NCBI RefSeq assembly: GCF_040581485.1
Contig: NC_090131.1
Location: 27,974,532-28,038,531, forward strand
DNA: 64,000 bases
Direction of reading: 5' to 3'
From: Linepithema humile
Lineage: Eukaryota > Arthropoda > Insecta > Hymenoptera > Formicidae
Under the pieces are notes generated by a model. That model made no database searches, was not told the origin of the DNA, and was given only the letters and a program-made list of their open reading frames with translations. The position numbers and the translations under genes were made by a program. Position 1 is the stretch's first letter. The number at the start of each line of letters is the position of its first letter. Shown piece by piece: positions 12,601 to 24,150 of the stretch.

Positions 12601-14655
12601 TTCACGTCACATAACTATTAATACCCGAATTATTTGATTAAGAACGAGAATTCAAATAGTCTTTTTTATCATCAAAATTTTCATTAAGAAAAATATGTTA
12701 AATTCGGAGACTGTATTGTCAAAATTAAGATTGCAAGTGATAAGTACAATTTATGTATTATTTCAGACAGAGCGCGACTTGCATACGTTACGGCTGCTGC
12801 TGTGGGCGCCGGCACGGCAGTCTTCTTCATCTGGTGGTGGTGGACCAAAAAGCAGAAGCCTCGACCGCCGTCGACGTGGCGAAAGGTCGGGGAAGTGAGC
12901 GATCTAGTCGCGTATCCGATCAAGTCACTCGGTCCAATTCGCCTGAACTCGATGGAAGCCACGATATTGGGTTTAAAATCCGGATGGATGAGAGATCGGT
13001 CATTGCTGGTCATCGATCTCGAGGGCCGGTTTCTTACTGCCAGACAAATACCTAGCATGGTCCAGGTAAGAAGCTATAAAATTCAATATATAATAATTTT
13101 AGAACAATTTATATATTGCATAATTTATATTTTATTAAAATTTTTATTATATATTTTATTATATTTTATTAAAATAGTAGAGAAATATACCACAGAGAGA
13201 GCTTGCTGCATCTATTTTATATTTTCATATACTTTGAAGGTGTCGCCCAGCTTTTCTAACTCCGTACTGACGCTTTCTGCTCCGGGCATGATGTCAGTGT
13301 CGGTTAACCTTGCGGAGCTTCGTGGCAAAAATTTTCAAGTTGCTGTGTGGGGTCAAGCAGTATCAGCACGTGACTGCGGCGAAGAAATTGCTCGATGGTT
13401 GTCACGCTTTCTTCTTCATGAAGATACTGGTCTTAGATTGGTCTATTACCCGTTAGACCGGCCGACGAGGCCGATAAGAAGCAAGGACAAGATTTTTCCA
13501 TTGGAGGAGAGCGATACGGTGAGTATGTTTTGTAATACAATAAACTGTACGAAATTGAAAAGGCTAAACCAACTAAAAGGCTAACTAAATTAAAGAATAA
13601 TTAATACATTTATTTGCTAAACATTTAATTAATTTCCTGCATCAGCCAATACATATGTATTTTCAAGTTTTTTAAAATATATTAAATATTATTATATATT
13701 TAATTATATATATTAATTATATATATAAATTCTTTTCCGATTTATTGTTCATTTCCGGGCATTTAAGTAAACTTCCAATACCGTAAATTCCTCCTAACGG
13801 GAAGATCGCGCTTCTACTGCAAATCGGTTAAAGTGATTTGCTTGCATCGTCCATCTGTTACTGCTGTCGCGATGATAAATGCAAGTTGACATAATAAATA
13901 TTGACATAATAAGTCCGTTATGTTGGTTGGTGCAATAAAGGAAAATTATATTAGAAGAATAATTTATGTAATGTAAAAGCAATTATAAGTACGATTATAT
14001 ATATATTGTCATAATTTTATGCGATAAATTTATTATAAAATAATTATTTTGTTACGCTTTAATAGGGAGCCTATACAGATGCAACGAGTTACTCCCTTGT
14101 TACCGAAGCTTCAGTAGCAGATCTTAATTCTCGATTGGATGAAACAATCTCATCGCAACAATTTCGCATGAATATTGTAGTCAAAGGTTCTACACCTTAC
14201 GAAGAAGAAAAATGGGACTGGATAAAAATCGGAAACTTGATTTTTAAAAATGTTAAGCCGTGCACAAGATGCATCTTAACCACGGTCAATCCAGAAACTG
14301 GACAGAAAAATTCTAAAGCGGAGCCTTTGGTAACTTTGAAAAGGTATGATAAAAAATATATAATTATAAAATAATATACCAGGTTCTTCTTCAAGTTACT
14401 AGAACATAAAATAAGTATAGCATAAATTTAACGTATAAATATAATTTTGATACTTCGTCTCGTCACTAATAAAAAATTTTTTTTTACAGCTATAAACAGT
14501 GCACAGATCCGCTAATTCGTCCCTCAGTTGGCGACAGTCCGATTTTGGGAATTCATCTTGGACTGCGGGGACCAAATGGGACGATCCAAGTAGGCGATTC
14601 TGTTTACTTGGGTATCCCGGATGAGAAGCCGAAGCCTTCGAGTCCACCATCTTAG
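9611..14655 (+). CDS. mARC: mARC-a, mitochondrial amidoxime-reducing component (MOSC domain)
   Basis: Coding exons are 9611-9614, 12767-13065, 13240-13518, 14066-14343 and 14490-14655, giving 341 aa against about 335-337 in mammals. Exon 2 opens two bases into a codon with no in-frame ATG before an upstream stop. The only fitting start I find is ATGG|GTAAAT at 9611, conserved in the other copy; it yields MD, then RARLAYVTAAAVGAG. Residues about 8-25 form the N-terminal anchor ending IWWWW. The MOSC N-terminal domain covers about 43-170 (SDLVAYPIKS, WMRDRSLLVID, TARQ). The MOSC domain covers about 195-335, with PCTRCILTTVNPETG, where C263 aligns with the family's molybdenum-ligating cysteine, then YKQC. 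By family, mARC reduces N-hydroxylated compounds on the outer mitochondrial membrane with cytochrome b5 and its reductase. Exons 2-5 are very secure; exon 1 is a prediction. Confidence 0.92.
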
Positions 14656-14793
14656 CTATTCCGTTGGGACTCCTGCGAGTTTTCAGAACACGAGCCGACA
14701 GCTCGTATTGAAGACCAAGAAGCGGAGTCCCGAACTGATGATAAATATTAATAGAAACAACTATATGGACAATTGTGTGCATCTTCAATTATG

Positions 14794-14799
14794 AATAAA
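14794..14799 (+). terminator. mARC: mARC-a polyadenylation signal
   Basis: AATAAA lies 139 bp past the mARC-a stop codon and is conserved at the equivalent place in copy 2. It is the first canonical signal after the gene. Confidence 0.55.
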
Positions 14800-16332
14800 A
14801 CGGTGATTTTACAGGTGGGTAAGAATAATAAATTTACAAAACTATTGTTAGTAATTGTTACATTTTATAAAAAATTAAGCTTGGTGAAATAAGTAGAAAT
14901 GTGCAATAAACACTAAAATAAGCAACGATAGGATTAAATTATCCTAGGCCTAAGTGTGATCTGAATAATATAAGTGTCTTTCTAAACATAAATATGGCAA
15001 AAATTTCGAAAAATAGTTTTGAGAATTATGAGGTGGTAAATCTGTTCAAGCGATGGATGAATTGTTAATATTTTAATATAATGCCTTAAGTATTGTTGCA
15101 TTTATATTGTATGTGGCTTTAAATAATAGTAGTAAATATGATTTGAGTGTAATAATATCATTATTTATTTTGTAATTTTAAAAACAAATATTTATAAAAG
15201 ATAATTATTTTACGGCACTACATTTTATTTTATTGGAAGTCAGTGTAAATTTCATTAATTTTATTGATAACTGGACCATACAATATTTTTCTAATAATAT
15301 TTTTGTACTGTAGGAAGATTCTAATAAATTATAAACATTTTGTCAAATGCAAATATTTGCCATGATCTTTCCTACACGTAAGAACTCTTATTTAATGTGT
15401 ATGATCAAAAATCGACGACACATGATTTACTTATTACGAGATTTATTCGCACTACGAAACAACAGCGATGTTTTACATAGAGAAATAATACGCTCTAAGG
15501 AAGAGGAACGTCGTGTTTCATGTTGACGACTTTACGTTCGTCCGCGTTATATTCCGCAGCGGAAAAATCCAATAAGGAAAATATTTTGCTCTAATTGTGT
15601 ATTGCGATAACGAGTTTGATACAATTTGCATCTATTGCATATCAAGGACAATTACTTTGATTTTATTATTAACAATATTTAGAGAACTGTCTAAATTTCA
15701 TGTCACTGCGATTTTTAAGGAAGAGAGGAATAGCTATAGGAGAGAATTGTGTACAAGAGAACAGTGGTATATATATATGTGTATAGATAGAACAACAAAT
15801 GCCTGGCACTATAGCATTCTCGGGGCTATGTACAAGTTTGCTCGTTTATTCTTATATTTGCACAAAAATCGAAGGGCACATTTGATTTTGTTTTTCAATC
15901 CAGCACGCGCCTTACGATCGAAACAATTCATAGGCCTTTATACTCTCTACATAAAAAACCAACAGATTCTTTACTCATACTTTGAGTACGAAATTGAAAT
16001 ATTTCGACAGATGACTTTTTTAGCGGCTCGAAAGAACGCGCGAAGAAATTCAGTCCGCAATCGTCGGTCCATGAATCATTTTGTTTAAACTGTCCACGAA
16101 GAGCGTATCGTATCACAAACTCAAAACGATTTTACTGTCTCTTCCAATGTGCTTCCATCGTACCATGGCGGTGCGAGCCATGCTATTACGATCTATATTC
16201 GATCGTCTTAAAACGGCGACCGCTTACAAAAATTTCTATCGCGTTATAATTATCCTACTTGTCTAAAGGAAAGAAAGAATGACAGAAACACATAGAAAAG
16301 TAATAGAAATACAGGAACATAGGGCGATAGAA

Positions 16333-16333
<1 letters not shown>
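14800..16333. other. Duplicated 3' flank of mARC-a
   Basis: Mostly AT-rich, turning GC-richer at 15820-16200. A long open frame at 15597-16088 is broken in copy 2 by a stop and a frameshift and lacks any known motif, so I treat it as non-coding. CGCAGCGGAAAAATCCAATA at 15554-15573 is half of a hairpin that is complete in copy 2. Confidence 0.4.
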
Positions 16334-16378
<45 letters not shown>

Positions 16379-16411
16379 AGAGAGGGAGAGGGAGGGAGAG
16401 AGGGAGAGAAA
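16334..16411. repeat. GA / GGGA microsatellite ending unit 1
   Basis: Runs of GA pass into GGGA and GGGAGA units. A similar but differently arranged GA tract ends unit 2, so it marks the same position in both copies. Such tracts can promote unequal exchange and may have helped to form the duplication. Confidence 0.8.
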
Positions 16412-16509
16412 AGTGGACAGTAAAAGACAGAGGAAATTAAACTGAGGACAAAGTGAACGAACGGATTGAAACTTAACAGCTTCGGATTGTCACTACATCT
16501 GTCGTAAAT

Positions 16510-16772
16510 AAGATCTATAGAGAGAAGGTTACCTCAGTAAAACCGGTTGTGGGCGAGGGACGATGAAGGAAGGGGGGAGCTAGAAGCAGCTTGAAGACGA
16601 GGGGGCGATGAAAAAAGGGGAGAACATGATGACCTTATCTTCAAACAGTAGCTGTCTGAGATAGCTTCTGCTTACAGATAACATCATCATTGCCGCTCGC
16701 CCTTCTCTGCATTTGCCCTTTTTGCCGCTCGTCCCTCTTTGTGTATGAAGTAATTTTCTCTCTACAGATCTT
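16510..16772. mobile_element. Inverted-repeat insertion (MITE-like) only in unit 2
   Basis: About 263 bp absent from the equivalent point of unit 1 (near 9145). The ends are inverted copies: AAGATCTATAGAGAGAA at the left and the complement of AAGATCTGTAGAGAGAA at the right. The inner flanks are also loosely inverted and purine-rich (GAGGGACGA motifs). The host words TCGTAAAT and TTGTAAAT lie on either side, perhaps an 8 bp target duplication. It encodes nothing. A non-autonomous DNA transposon is the best reading; the superfamily is undetermined. Confidence 0.6.
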
Positions 16773-17127
16773 GGGTTGTAAATCCCTATCTTGGGTATTT
16801 CCTAAAATTCCATGAAGCCGGCGCACGTGTCGTAACAGACTGGCGCATGTGCCATTCACGTTTGTAGAAAGCTGTGCTCCTATTTTGGACCCTCATATCA
16901 CCTCATATCACGTCGATATCCTCTCACTCGTACGTGTCGACACAACGCCCACTGCACCGGCTATTCTGATATACTACATTGATAAATGGAGATAACAGAA
17001 TGTAACGCGAAAATAAAAGTGCTTCGTCATGAGGAAGGAGATGGCTGCAGCGTGCACGTGAAGTCTGAGCTAGTGCTGCAAAGGCTGCGAAGAGAGACGT
17101 GGTTAAGTAGTCAATTGCGTGATTCTT

Positions 17128-17168
17128 CTAAAGTGACTTTGAGAATTCCTTGCCGAAAAGTCAGTTTG
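17128..17168 (+). promoter_or_regulatory. mARC: Predicted mARC-b core promoter
   Basis: The initiator GTCAGTTTG is retained (start A at 17163), 72 bp before the ATG. The TATA-like TTAAAAGG of copy 1 has become CTAAAGTG here. If the promoter call is right, the two copies may differ in basal expression. Confidence 0.3.
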
Positions 17169-17234
17169 TGAAACTACGACTGTTTCTAAAAGTTACTTCG
17201 ATTTATTGAAACATCGTTAACCTTGGCAATAGTT

Positions 17235-20200
17235 ATGGGTAAATATTAGTATTGTTTAATATAATTTGCAATTAGTTGCTTTTATTGCTTTTATTGCTAA
17301 AAGAATTTTAATATGATGTAAAATATTTTTTTACCGGTATATTGATTTTTTTATCGATAAAAATAAGCAGCAGTTAAATAAACCGCGAGAGTCAACATGA
17401 GATTGTTGAATAGCGAGAAACAAATAAAACATGTGAGATAAGATAAGATATATATAGTTAAGTAACATGGATTAATAATACGAAATTATAAGTTTAAAGA
17501 AATATTAATGAAAAATATTTAAACCTTAAGAAATGATAACTAATAAAATAACAATTACTTTTTTCTAACAAAGAATACAATAATAAAAATACAAGTGTAA
17601 AATAATTCAAGAGCGAAAAAGAAGAGAGAAAAACAGGTGCAAACAAAGAATTAAAAAATAAAATTTTGTTAGACGATAAATATGTAAATAAAATGTAAAA
17701 TGCGAGAAGAACATTATATTTAGTGACTTGTTTGAACTAATAATGATGATAAATGAACAGAAATTCTTTGATGAATTGAGGCCAACAATGATGAATAAAA
17801 AAATGTGGAATTTAAAAACATTCATAAAGTTTGTGGTGAATTGTAATGTGATGTCTCCCTCATAATTTTTAATTAGTGAAATTAATGAGCTTAATTAAGT
17901 GCACGAAGTGGAAAATAATTTTATTCTGAATGATATCGCTTTTTTTGCTTCGTATTATTTATTTCTTTTTAGGCACAGCAAATTATAATACGTTTCATAA
18001 CATAGTGACATAATTAAGTATGTTTATTTATCGATTATATAATAAACAAAACCAGTACGAATATAGAATTAATCTTAAAATATCGTAAACGATTGAAAGG
18101 CGTAAGAGTCGAAAAGCGTTATAACTCGCGGAATGACCGCATGGAATCCGGCATTTCGCACGGCACATTTCCTACGAACAATGCATGTATTTTCTCTCAA
18201 TTTTATTTCTCTCATGCGATGAGCAGCTTTACTTCGTTATTAAACATTATTGACTGGAACAAATGATGATAAGTGCGCAATTTTCTTTGTTGCCGAGTGT
18301 GAAAAAAGAATACTATTATTTAAATGTATATATTAATCTTATCAATGTATACTATTCTCATCATCCAATCACAACAAGAATATTTTTATCTACTAATTAT
18401 CATAACAATATATATACATTTAATATGCTCTTTACTTTTATATAAATTTTTACCAATAGTCGTAATTCTTTTAAATCGCTAAAGAGATTGAATAAATCAT
18501 GCTTGAAGCATTGAAAGGCCAGTTGCAGTCCTTTCGTGTTCGAATAATGCCTGTTTCTTGTAATATTGATTTTGCCAAGCGTGCGTAAGGTCCCCTAAAT
18601 TCCCACACAAATAGGATTTCCTTTTTCAGAAAATATATCCAAGGACTCGTATGTATATATAAAAATACGTCTTTGTTGTTTTATTTATTTAGTTGGAAAA
18701 AAATGTATGAATAATAATCTCCTATATGATTTTTTTCTTTTAAATGGAATTTTTTAAGATGTATGCTTGTTTACAAAAATGCTGATAATAATTTATTAAA
18801 ATGCGACAAGTTATTTTTGTGCAGATTTTTTTGATCTCCATTTGTTCGAAAGGTCACCGCGATAAACTACCGTGTACGTGATTTGCATAAAATCCGTATT
18901 TGTTAACGCACCTGTTGTGTCACATTGTATTCTTCCGTTATTTAATATTTTTCAATTAGAAGATGAACAGACTATAATGTTTCTTTCTTTTCTTTTCTGG
19001 CCGATTAGTTGCATAATAGTTCTGCTTGTTTTTGAAGTCGAGTGCCGTTACTCAGCATTTCTTAATCGCTAACCATTGACATTATAGAAATATCTGCTGC
19101 TATTAAAGTGTTTTTACTGCTTTTTACTTTTCTTTATTTATTATGAAAAAAATACGATTTATAAGAAATTTTAATTATTATATAATATTGACACAATAAA
19201 AAATGGCAGTTTTAAAATATCTTACATATTTTCTTATTAAAGAATTTGATAGCATTGATTGTCTTAATTAAAAATTGTACTATGTATAAAAATTTAATTT
19301 GCGCGTACTCAATTAGCATATAAAATTTATCTTGTAATTATTTTGCATTGCGCAAATCGCACTTTATTCATAATGTAGGCAATTTTATCCAAAGTATAGC
19401 ACGGTTGGAGAAACAGTAGATTTATGTGATTTGCGTGCAGAGTGCTAATTAGCAAGTTATTTAACACTTAAATTAACGGAATTTTCTTAGCAGAAGCTTA
19501 CTCCATCATTTACACTCTTACTAACGATTGATTCTACTTTAACAAAAGCTAATATTACAAGGTAAAGATGGAAACTTAGCAGTAAGAATTTTGTACGAGC
19601 TTTACATTACACTGGCTCGTTGTGCTTCGTTGCGTTCAATTTCATCGTGTACGCGTTGACCGGTTTTGCACGTATGCATGTCATTATGTGCCGACGAAAA
19701 AAGAGCACAAAAAATGAATATGTACTACATCCGTTTCCATTTCGCGTTTAAAGCGACAGAACGACATATTTTCTTAAGTATTGAGTTTAAATTAATTTAC
19801 TATCACGAAATATCTCACGCACGTGCATTTATGTACGTCGAAATTATCTATTATTTTTTGCATCTGAAATTCCCTCCGATCATTTTTTAGCAACATTAAG
19901 TCTTTAGTAAACACAGAACATTGCAGCAATGTTTGCAATATTGCTGTAATGTTGCTACAATGTTACAATATTGCTGCAATATTGCTGCAATGTTCTGTGT
20001 TCACTGGATTGTAATTTAAAACTATTATACATTACGGTAAACGATCAGGTGATCTCATTTAATCACCATTTTATGAAAAGTTTTCGGAATTCATGAAACT
20101 GGTTGTGCATCGTGCAGACTTAATTTTTGCCACGAGAAAGAAATATGTTGTTACATAACTTAAGTAACGCCAACGTCGCGACGGTATTAAGTGCTTGAAC

Positions 20201-22352
20201 GTCATGTCGTTAAATGCACGTTCATTGAATATACGATTGAATCATATCTCCATTTGTTACGCAATTGTTTATTCGCTCAATATTGAACTCATATAGTTTA
20301 ACACGAGACAATTGAAATCATAAGTTTCTATTTTTTTCAATCTTTCACGTCACATAACTATTAATACTTGAATTATTTGATTAAGACCGAGAATTCAAAT
20401 AGTCTTTTTTATCATCAAAATTTTCATTAAGAAAAATATGTTAAATTTGGAGACTGTATTGTCAAAATTAAGATTGCAAGTGATAAGTACAATTTATGTA
20501 TTATTTCAGACAGAGCGCGACTTGCATACGTTACGGCTGCTGCTGTGGGCGCCGGCACGGCGGTCTTCTTCATCTGGTGGTGGAGGACCGAAAAGCAGAA
20601 GCCTCGACCGCCGTCGACGTGGCGAAAGGTCGGGGAAGTGAGCGATCTAGTCGCGTATCCGATCAAGTCACTCGGCCCAATTCGCCTGAACTCGATGGAA
20701 GCCACGATATTGGGTTTAAAATCCGGATGGATGAGAGATCGGTCATTGATGGTCATCGATCTGGAGAGCCGGTTTGTCACTGCCAGACAAATACCTAGCA
20801 TGGTCCAGGTAAGAAGCTATAAAATTCAATATATAATAATTTTAGAACAATTTATATATTGCATAATTTATATTTTATTAAAATTTTTATTATATATTTT
20901 ATTATATTTTATTAAAATAGTAGAGATATATACCAGAAAGAGTTTGCTGCATCTATTTTATATTTTCATATACTTTGAAGGTGTCGCCCAGCTTTTCTAA
21001 CTCCGTACTGACACTTTCTGCTCCGGGCATGGTGTCAGTGTCGGTTAACCTTGCGGAGCTTCGTGGCAAAAATTTTCGAGTTGCTATGTGGGGTCAAGTA
21101 GTATCAGCATGTGACTGCGGCGAAGAAATTGCTCAATGGTTGTCACGCTTTCTTCTTCATGAAGATACTGGTCTTAGATTGGTCTATTACCCGTTAGAGC
21201 GGCCGGCGAAGCCGGTAAGAAACTGCGACAAGGTTTTTTCAATGTTGGAGAACAACGATATGGTGAGTATGTTTTGTGATACAATAAACTGTACGAAATT
21301 GGAAAGGCTAACTAAATTAAAGAATAATTAATATATTTATTTGCTAAACATTTAATTAATTTCTTGCATCAGCCAATACATATGTATTTACAAGTTTTTT
21401 AAAATGTATTGAATATTATTATATATTTAGTATATATATAAATTATTTCCGATTTATTGTTTATTTTCGGGCATCTATGTAAACTTCCAATACCGTAAAT
21501 TTTTTCTAACGGAAAGATCGCGCTTCTACTGTAAATCGGTTAAAGTGATTTGCGAGCATCGTCCATCTTTTATTGCCGTCGCAATGATAAATGCAAGTTG
21601 ACATAATAAATCTGTTAAGTTGGTTGGTGCAATAGAAGAAAATTATATTAGAAAAATAATTTACTGTAATGTAAAAGCAATTATAAGTACAATTATATAT
21701 ATATATTGTCATAATTTTATACGATAAATTTATTATAAAAAAATTATTTTACGCTTTAATAGGGAGGCTATGCAGATAATACGAGTTACTCTCTTGTTAC
21801 CGAAGCTTCAGTAGCAGATCTTAATTCTCGACTGGATGAAACAATCTCATCGCAACAATTTCGCATGAATATTGTAGTCAAAGGTTCTACACCTTACGAA
21901 GAAGAAAAATGGGACTGGATAAAAATTGGAAACTTGATTTTGAGAAATGTTAGGCCGTGCACAAGATGCATCTTAACCACGGTCAATCCAGAAACTGGAC
22001 AGAAAAATTCTAAAGCGGAGCCTTTGGTAACTTTGAAAAGGTATATTAAAAAATATATAATTATAAAATAATATACCAGGTTCTTCTTCAAGTTACTAGA
22101 ACATAAAATAAGTATAGCATAAATTTAACATATAAATATAATTTTGATACTTCGTCTCGTCACTAATAAAAAATTTTTTTTTACAGCTATAAACAGTGCA
22201 CAGATCCGCATATTCGTTCCTTAGTTGGCAATAGTCCGATAATGGGAATTCATCTTGGACTGCGGGGACCAAATGGGACAATCCAAGTGGGCGATTCTGT
22301 TTACTTGGGTATCTCGGATGAGAAGCCGAAGCTTTCGAGTCCAGCATCTTAG
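17235..22352 (+). CDS. mARC: mARC-b, tandem paralogue of mARC-a
   Basis: Exons 17235-17238, 20510-20808, 20981-21262, 21763-22040 and 22187-22352 give 342 aa. Every splice site of mARC-a is kept and there is no stop or frameshift, so the copy looks functional. The anchor end reads IWWWR instead of IWWWW, and the following K is E. The MOSC domain keeps PCTRCILTTVNPETG and YKQC. By eye about 36 residues differ from mARC-a. A dense cluster, including one extra codon, lies in the linker at the end of exon 3 and the start of exon 4 (PLERPAKPVRNCDKVF against PLDRPTRPIRSKDKIF). The tail is LSSPAS rather than PSSPPS. The activity is expected to be that of mARC; any new substrate is speculation. Confidence 0.9.
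19906..20005. mobile_element. 100 bp palindromic MITE only in unit 2
   Basis: The element opens AGTAAACACAGAACATTGCA and closes with its near inverse TGCAATGTTCTGTGTTCACT. The inside is built of TTGCTGCAATA-like words, so the whole can fold as one hairpin. Unit 1 lacks it: CATTAAGT there runs almost directly into GTAATTTG (about 12258-12275). It is non-coding, inserted in the large intron 1 of mARC-b after the duplication. Confidence 0.75.
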
Positions 22353-22490
22353 CTATTCCGTTGGGATTCCTACGAGTTTTCAGAAGCCGAGCCGACAGTT
22401 CGTATTGAAGACGAAGAAGCGGAGTCCAGAACTGATGATAAATATTAATAGAAACAACTATATGGACAATTGTGTGCATCTTCAATAATG

Positions 22491-22496
22491 AATAAA
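22491..22496 (+). terminator. mARC: mARC-b polyadenylation signal
   Basis: AATAAA lies 139 bp past the mARC-b stop, at the same offset as in mARC-a. Confidence 0.55.
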
Positions 22497-24048
22497 ACGG
22501 TGATTTCACAGGTGGGTAAGAATTAATAAAATTACAAAACTATTGTTAATAATTGTTACATTTTATGAAAAGTTAAGCACGATGAAATAAGTGGAAATGT
22601 GCAGTAAACACTAAAATAAGCAACGATAGGATTTAATAATCCTAGGCCTAAGTGTGATCCTAATAATATAAGTGTTTTTTTAAACACAAAAATGGCAAAA
22701 ATTTCGAAAAAATAATTTTGAGAATTACGAGGTGGTAAATCTTTTCAAACGATGGATTGAATTGTTAATATTTTAATATAATGCCTTAAGTGTTGTTGCA
22801 TTTGTATTGTACGTGGCTTAAAATAATAGTTATAAATATGATTGATGATGATTTGAGTGTAATAATATCATTATTCATTTTGTAATTTTAAAAACAAATA
22901 TTTATAAAGATAATTATTTTACGGCACTACATTTTATTTTATTGGAAGTTAGTGTGAATTTCATTAATTTTGTTGATAACTGGACCATACAATATTTTTC
23001 TAATAATATTTTTGTACTTTAGGAAGATTCTAATAAATTATAAACATTTTGTCAAATGCAAATATTCGCTATGATCTCTCCTACATGTAAGAACTCTTAT
23101 TTAATATGTATGATCAAAAATCGAAGACACATGATTTACTTATTACGAGATTTATTCGCACTACAAAACAACAGCGATGTTTTACATAGAGAAATAATAC
23201 GCTCTAAGGAAGAGAAACGTCGTGTTTCATGTTGACGACTTTACGTTCGTCCGCGTTATGTTACTTGTTGGATTTTCCCGCTGCGGAAAAATCCAATAAG
23301 GAAAATACTTTGCTCTAATTGTTTATTGCGGTAACGAGTTTGATACAATATGCATCTATTGCATGTCAAGGACAAATACTTTGATTTTATTATTAACAAT
23401 ATTTAGAGAATTGTCTAAATTTCATGTCACTGCGATTTTTAAGGAAGAGAGGAATAGCTATAGGAGAGAATTGTGTACAAGAGAACAGTAGTATATATAT
23501 ATGTGTATAGATAGAACAACAAATGCCTGGCACTATAGCATTCTCGGGGCTATGTACAAGTTTGCTCGTTTATTCTTATATTCGCACAAAAATCGAAGGG
23601 CACATTTGATTTTGTTTTTCAATCCGGCACGCGCCTTACGATCGAAACAATTCATAGGCCTTTATACTCTCTACATAAAAAAACCAACAGATTCTTTATT
23701 CTTACTTTGAGCACGAAATTGAAATATTTCGACGGATGACTTTTTTGGCGGCTCGAAAGAACGCGCGAAGAAATTCAGTCCGCAATCGTCGGTGCATGAA
23801 TCATTTTGTTCAAACTGTCCACGGAGAGCGTGTCGTATCACAAACTCAAAACGATTTCACCGTCTCTTCCAATGTGCTTCCATCGTACCATGGCGGTGCG
23901 AGCCACGCTATTACGATCTAATTTCGATCGTCTTAAAACGGCGACCGCTTACAAAAATTTCTCTATCGCGTTATAATTATCCTACTTGTCTAAAGGAAAG
24001 AAAGAATGACAGAAACACATAGAAAAGTAATAGAAACAGGAACGTAGA
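22497..24048. other. Duplicated 3' flank of mARC-b
   Basis: Copy of 14800-16333 without a supported gene. It keeps a full hairpin at 23270-23298 (TTGGATTTTCCC, short loop, GGAAAAATCCAA) of which unit 1 has only the right arm. Confidence 0.4.
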
Positions 24049-24150
24049 GCGAGAGAAAAAAAAAGAGAGAGAGAGAGAGAGAGAAAGAAAGAGAGAGAGA
24101 GTGTGTGAGAGAAAGAGAGAGCGAGAAAGAGAGAGAGAGAGAGAGAAAAG
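24049..24150. repeat. GA-rich microsatellite ending unit 2
   Basis: GA and GAAA runs with a short GTGTGT interruption, at the position equivalent to the unit 1 GA/GGGA tract. About 50 bp of shared sequence follow before the duplication ends. Confidence 0.8.

Larger units (their letters stand above)
9113..16459 (+). repeat. Tandem segmental duplication, unit 1
   Basis: The sequence from ATTGAAACTTATACAGC (about 9113) to AGTGAACGAA (about 16459) recurs in the same order and orientation at 16460-24198. Exons, introns, promoter, 3' flank and the terminal GA repeat are all shared, with only a few percent of bases differing by eye. Copy 2 follows directly: the join reads GTGAACGAA then CGGATTGAAACTTA. 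The left limit lies about 425 bp upstream of the proposed mARC initiator, so the whole gene was copied. Confidence 0.9.

Noticed and set aside
15597..16088. 163-codon open frame downstream of mARC-a
   Set aside because: The duplicated copy is broken by a stop and a one-base shift, there is no domain or splice signal, and it falls in the 3' flank.
16334..16411. Possible CRISPR-like or satellite array
   Set aside because: It is a simple GA/GGGA microsatellite with no unit-spacer structure.
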